Assembly: GCA_903903705.1 (NCBI GenBank) | Contig: CAIUZU010000273.1 | Span: forward strand, 1-6,185 | Direction of reading: 5' to 3' | Source: an uncultured Helicobacteraceae bacterium | GTDB taxonomy: Bacteria; Campylobacterota; Campylobacteria; Campylobacterales; Sulfurimonadaceae | DNA length: 6,185 nucleotides | Part shown: piece after piece, positions 5,704 through 6,185 of the stretch | Layout of the letters: every line of letters begins with the position of its first letter | Position numbering within the stretch: position 1 is the stretch's first letter | Notes under the pieces: model-generated | Told to the model about the DNA's origin: nothing | Databases searched by the model: none | The model's input: only the letters and a program-made list of their open reading frames with translations | Translations under genes and position numbers: made by a program

Positions 5704-6185
5704 ATGAAAAAAAATAGAGTACACACTGACCTTATCACCAATTTTTACGACAAAGTCGATTCAAAAGAGCTTCCTGAGGTTTTTTTGATGACATTTCCAA
5801 TAGCAGTTATTCAAAAAACAATATTTGCACATGCGGAGATTTTTTTAAAAGAGAAATTTGATCTTCTTAACTCAGAAACTGATGTTTTAGCTTCACTATA
5901 TACACACGGCAAAGTGCTCTCTCCGACTCAGCTTTATGACCTGACAATTTTCTCCTCAGGCGGTATGACAAAGGTTCTAAAGAGACTTCAAGAGAGAGAT
6001 CTTATTTGCAGAAAAGAGGATGTAAACGATAAGAGATGTATGCTTGTCTGTTTAACGCAAAGTGGAGAAGATCTTATTATAAAATCTTTAAACGAGATCT
6101 CAAAAGAGTGCAGTAAATATTTTGAAGCCTTTAGCGAAGATGAAAAAGAGTTATTCTCAACTCTCCTTAAAAAGATACTTTTGAA
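5704..6185 (+). CDS. MarR-family transcriptional regulator (3' end beyond the window)
   Basis: The frame is open for 160 codons from ATG 5704 to the window edge with no stop, close to the usual 145-170 residues, so only a short C-terminus is probably missing. The winged helix-turn-helix is clear: LSPTQLYDLTIF (72-83), recognition helix region SSGGMTKVLKRLQERDLI (84-101), then the wing with the conserved D109-K-R111 and LVCLT (114-118). This matches the MarR signature in which DxR is followed by a short strand ending in LT. The N-terminal 30 residues (ITNFYDKVDSKELPEVFLM) resemble the lead-in of the SSGGMTxxLxRL subgroup, which supports ATG 5704 over the internal ATG at 5788. No Shine-Dalgarno precedes the ATG. 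Four Cys are present (102, 112, 116, 136), three of them in or beside the wing. Divergent to the pump operon, it is most likely its ligand-responsive repressor and autorepressor; activation cannot be excluded. Confidence 0.93.
   Translation, partial: MKKNRVHTDLITNFYDKVDSKELPEVFLMTFPIAVIQKTIFAHAEIFLKEKFDLLNSETDVLASLYTHGKVLSPTQLYDLTIFSSGGMTKVLKRLQERDLICRKEDVNDKRCMLVCLTQSGEDLIIKSLNEISKECSKYFEAFSEDEKELFSTLLKKILL

Noticed and set aside
5788..5790. Internal ATG as an alternative start for the MarR gene
   Set aside because: The residues encoded upstream of it resemble the N-terminal lead-in of this MarR subgroup, and the promoter is positioned for ATG 5704.
1..6185. CRISPR arrays, tRNA or rRNA genes, insertion sequences, phage or defence genes
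   Set aside because: No direct-repeat arrays, no tRNA-like cloverleaf, no transposase motifs and no terminal repeats were seen; the window is almost fully used by the efflux locus.

Overview
The window looks like a chromosomal segment of an AT-rich Campylobacterota (epsilonproteobacterial) genome, perhaps a Sulfurimonas-like genus. This is inferred from base composition, codon use, the CmeB/HefC-like pump sequence and the OMF-MFP-RND gene order known from Helicobacter pylori hefABC. I could not run a database search, so the genus is a guess.

Layout. Positions 1-156 (+) hold the last 51 codons of an unrecognised acidic protein. A 33-bp inverted repeat covers its stop codon and lies between it and the convergent pump operon. 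Positions 180-5610 (-) hold a tight three-gene operon, read right to left: a TolC-family outer-membrane factor (410 aa, TTG start), a periplasmic adaptor lipoprotein (366 aa) and an HAE1-family RND proton/drug antiporter (1031 aa). The junctions are TAG-ATG with no gap and TAA-G-ATG with a 1-nt gap. Positions 5611-5703 are a 93-bp divergent control region. Positions 5704-6185 (+) encode a MarR-family regulator that runs off the right edge after 160 codons, probably only a few residues short of its end.

How the genes work together. The three minus-strand genes encode all parts of a tripartite efflux pump spanning the inner membrane, periplasm and outer membrane. Key residues are intact: the TM4 Asp pair, TM10 Lys and TM11 Arg of the RND proton relay, and the R-L-S adaptor tip motif that contacts TolC. 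The divergent MarR protein is the obvious candidate local repressor. A near-perfect 28-bp palindrome sits between the two transcription units, over the -35 and spacer of the marR promoter, so autorepression and repression of the pump operon from one site is the simplest model.

This is a recognisable efflux locus, not a new kind of system. The points most worth a second look are the palindromic operator, a probable leaderless mRNA for the MarR gene (its -10 box ends 6 nt before the ATG and there is no Shine-Dalgarno), a cluster of cysteines in the MarR wing, and a less aromatic drug-binding pocket in the RND pump.
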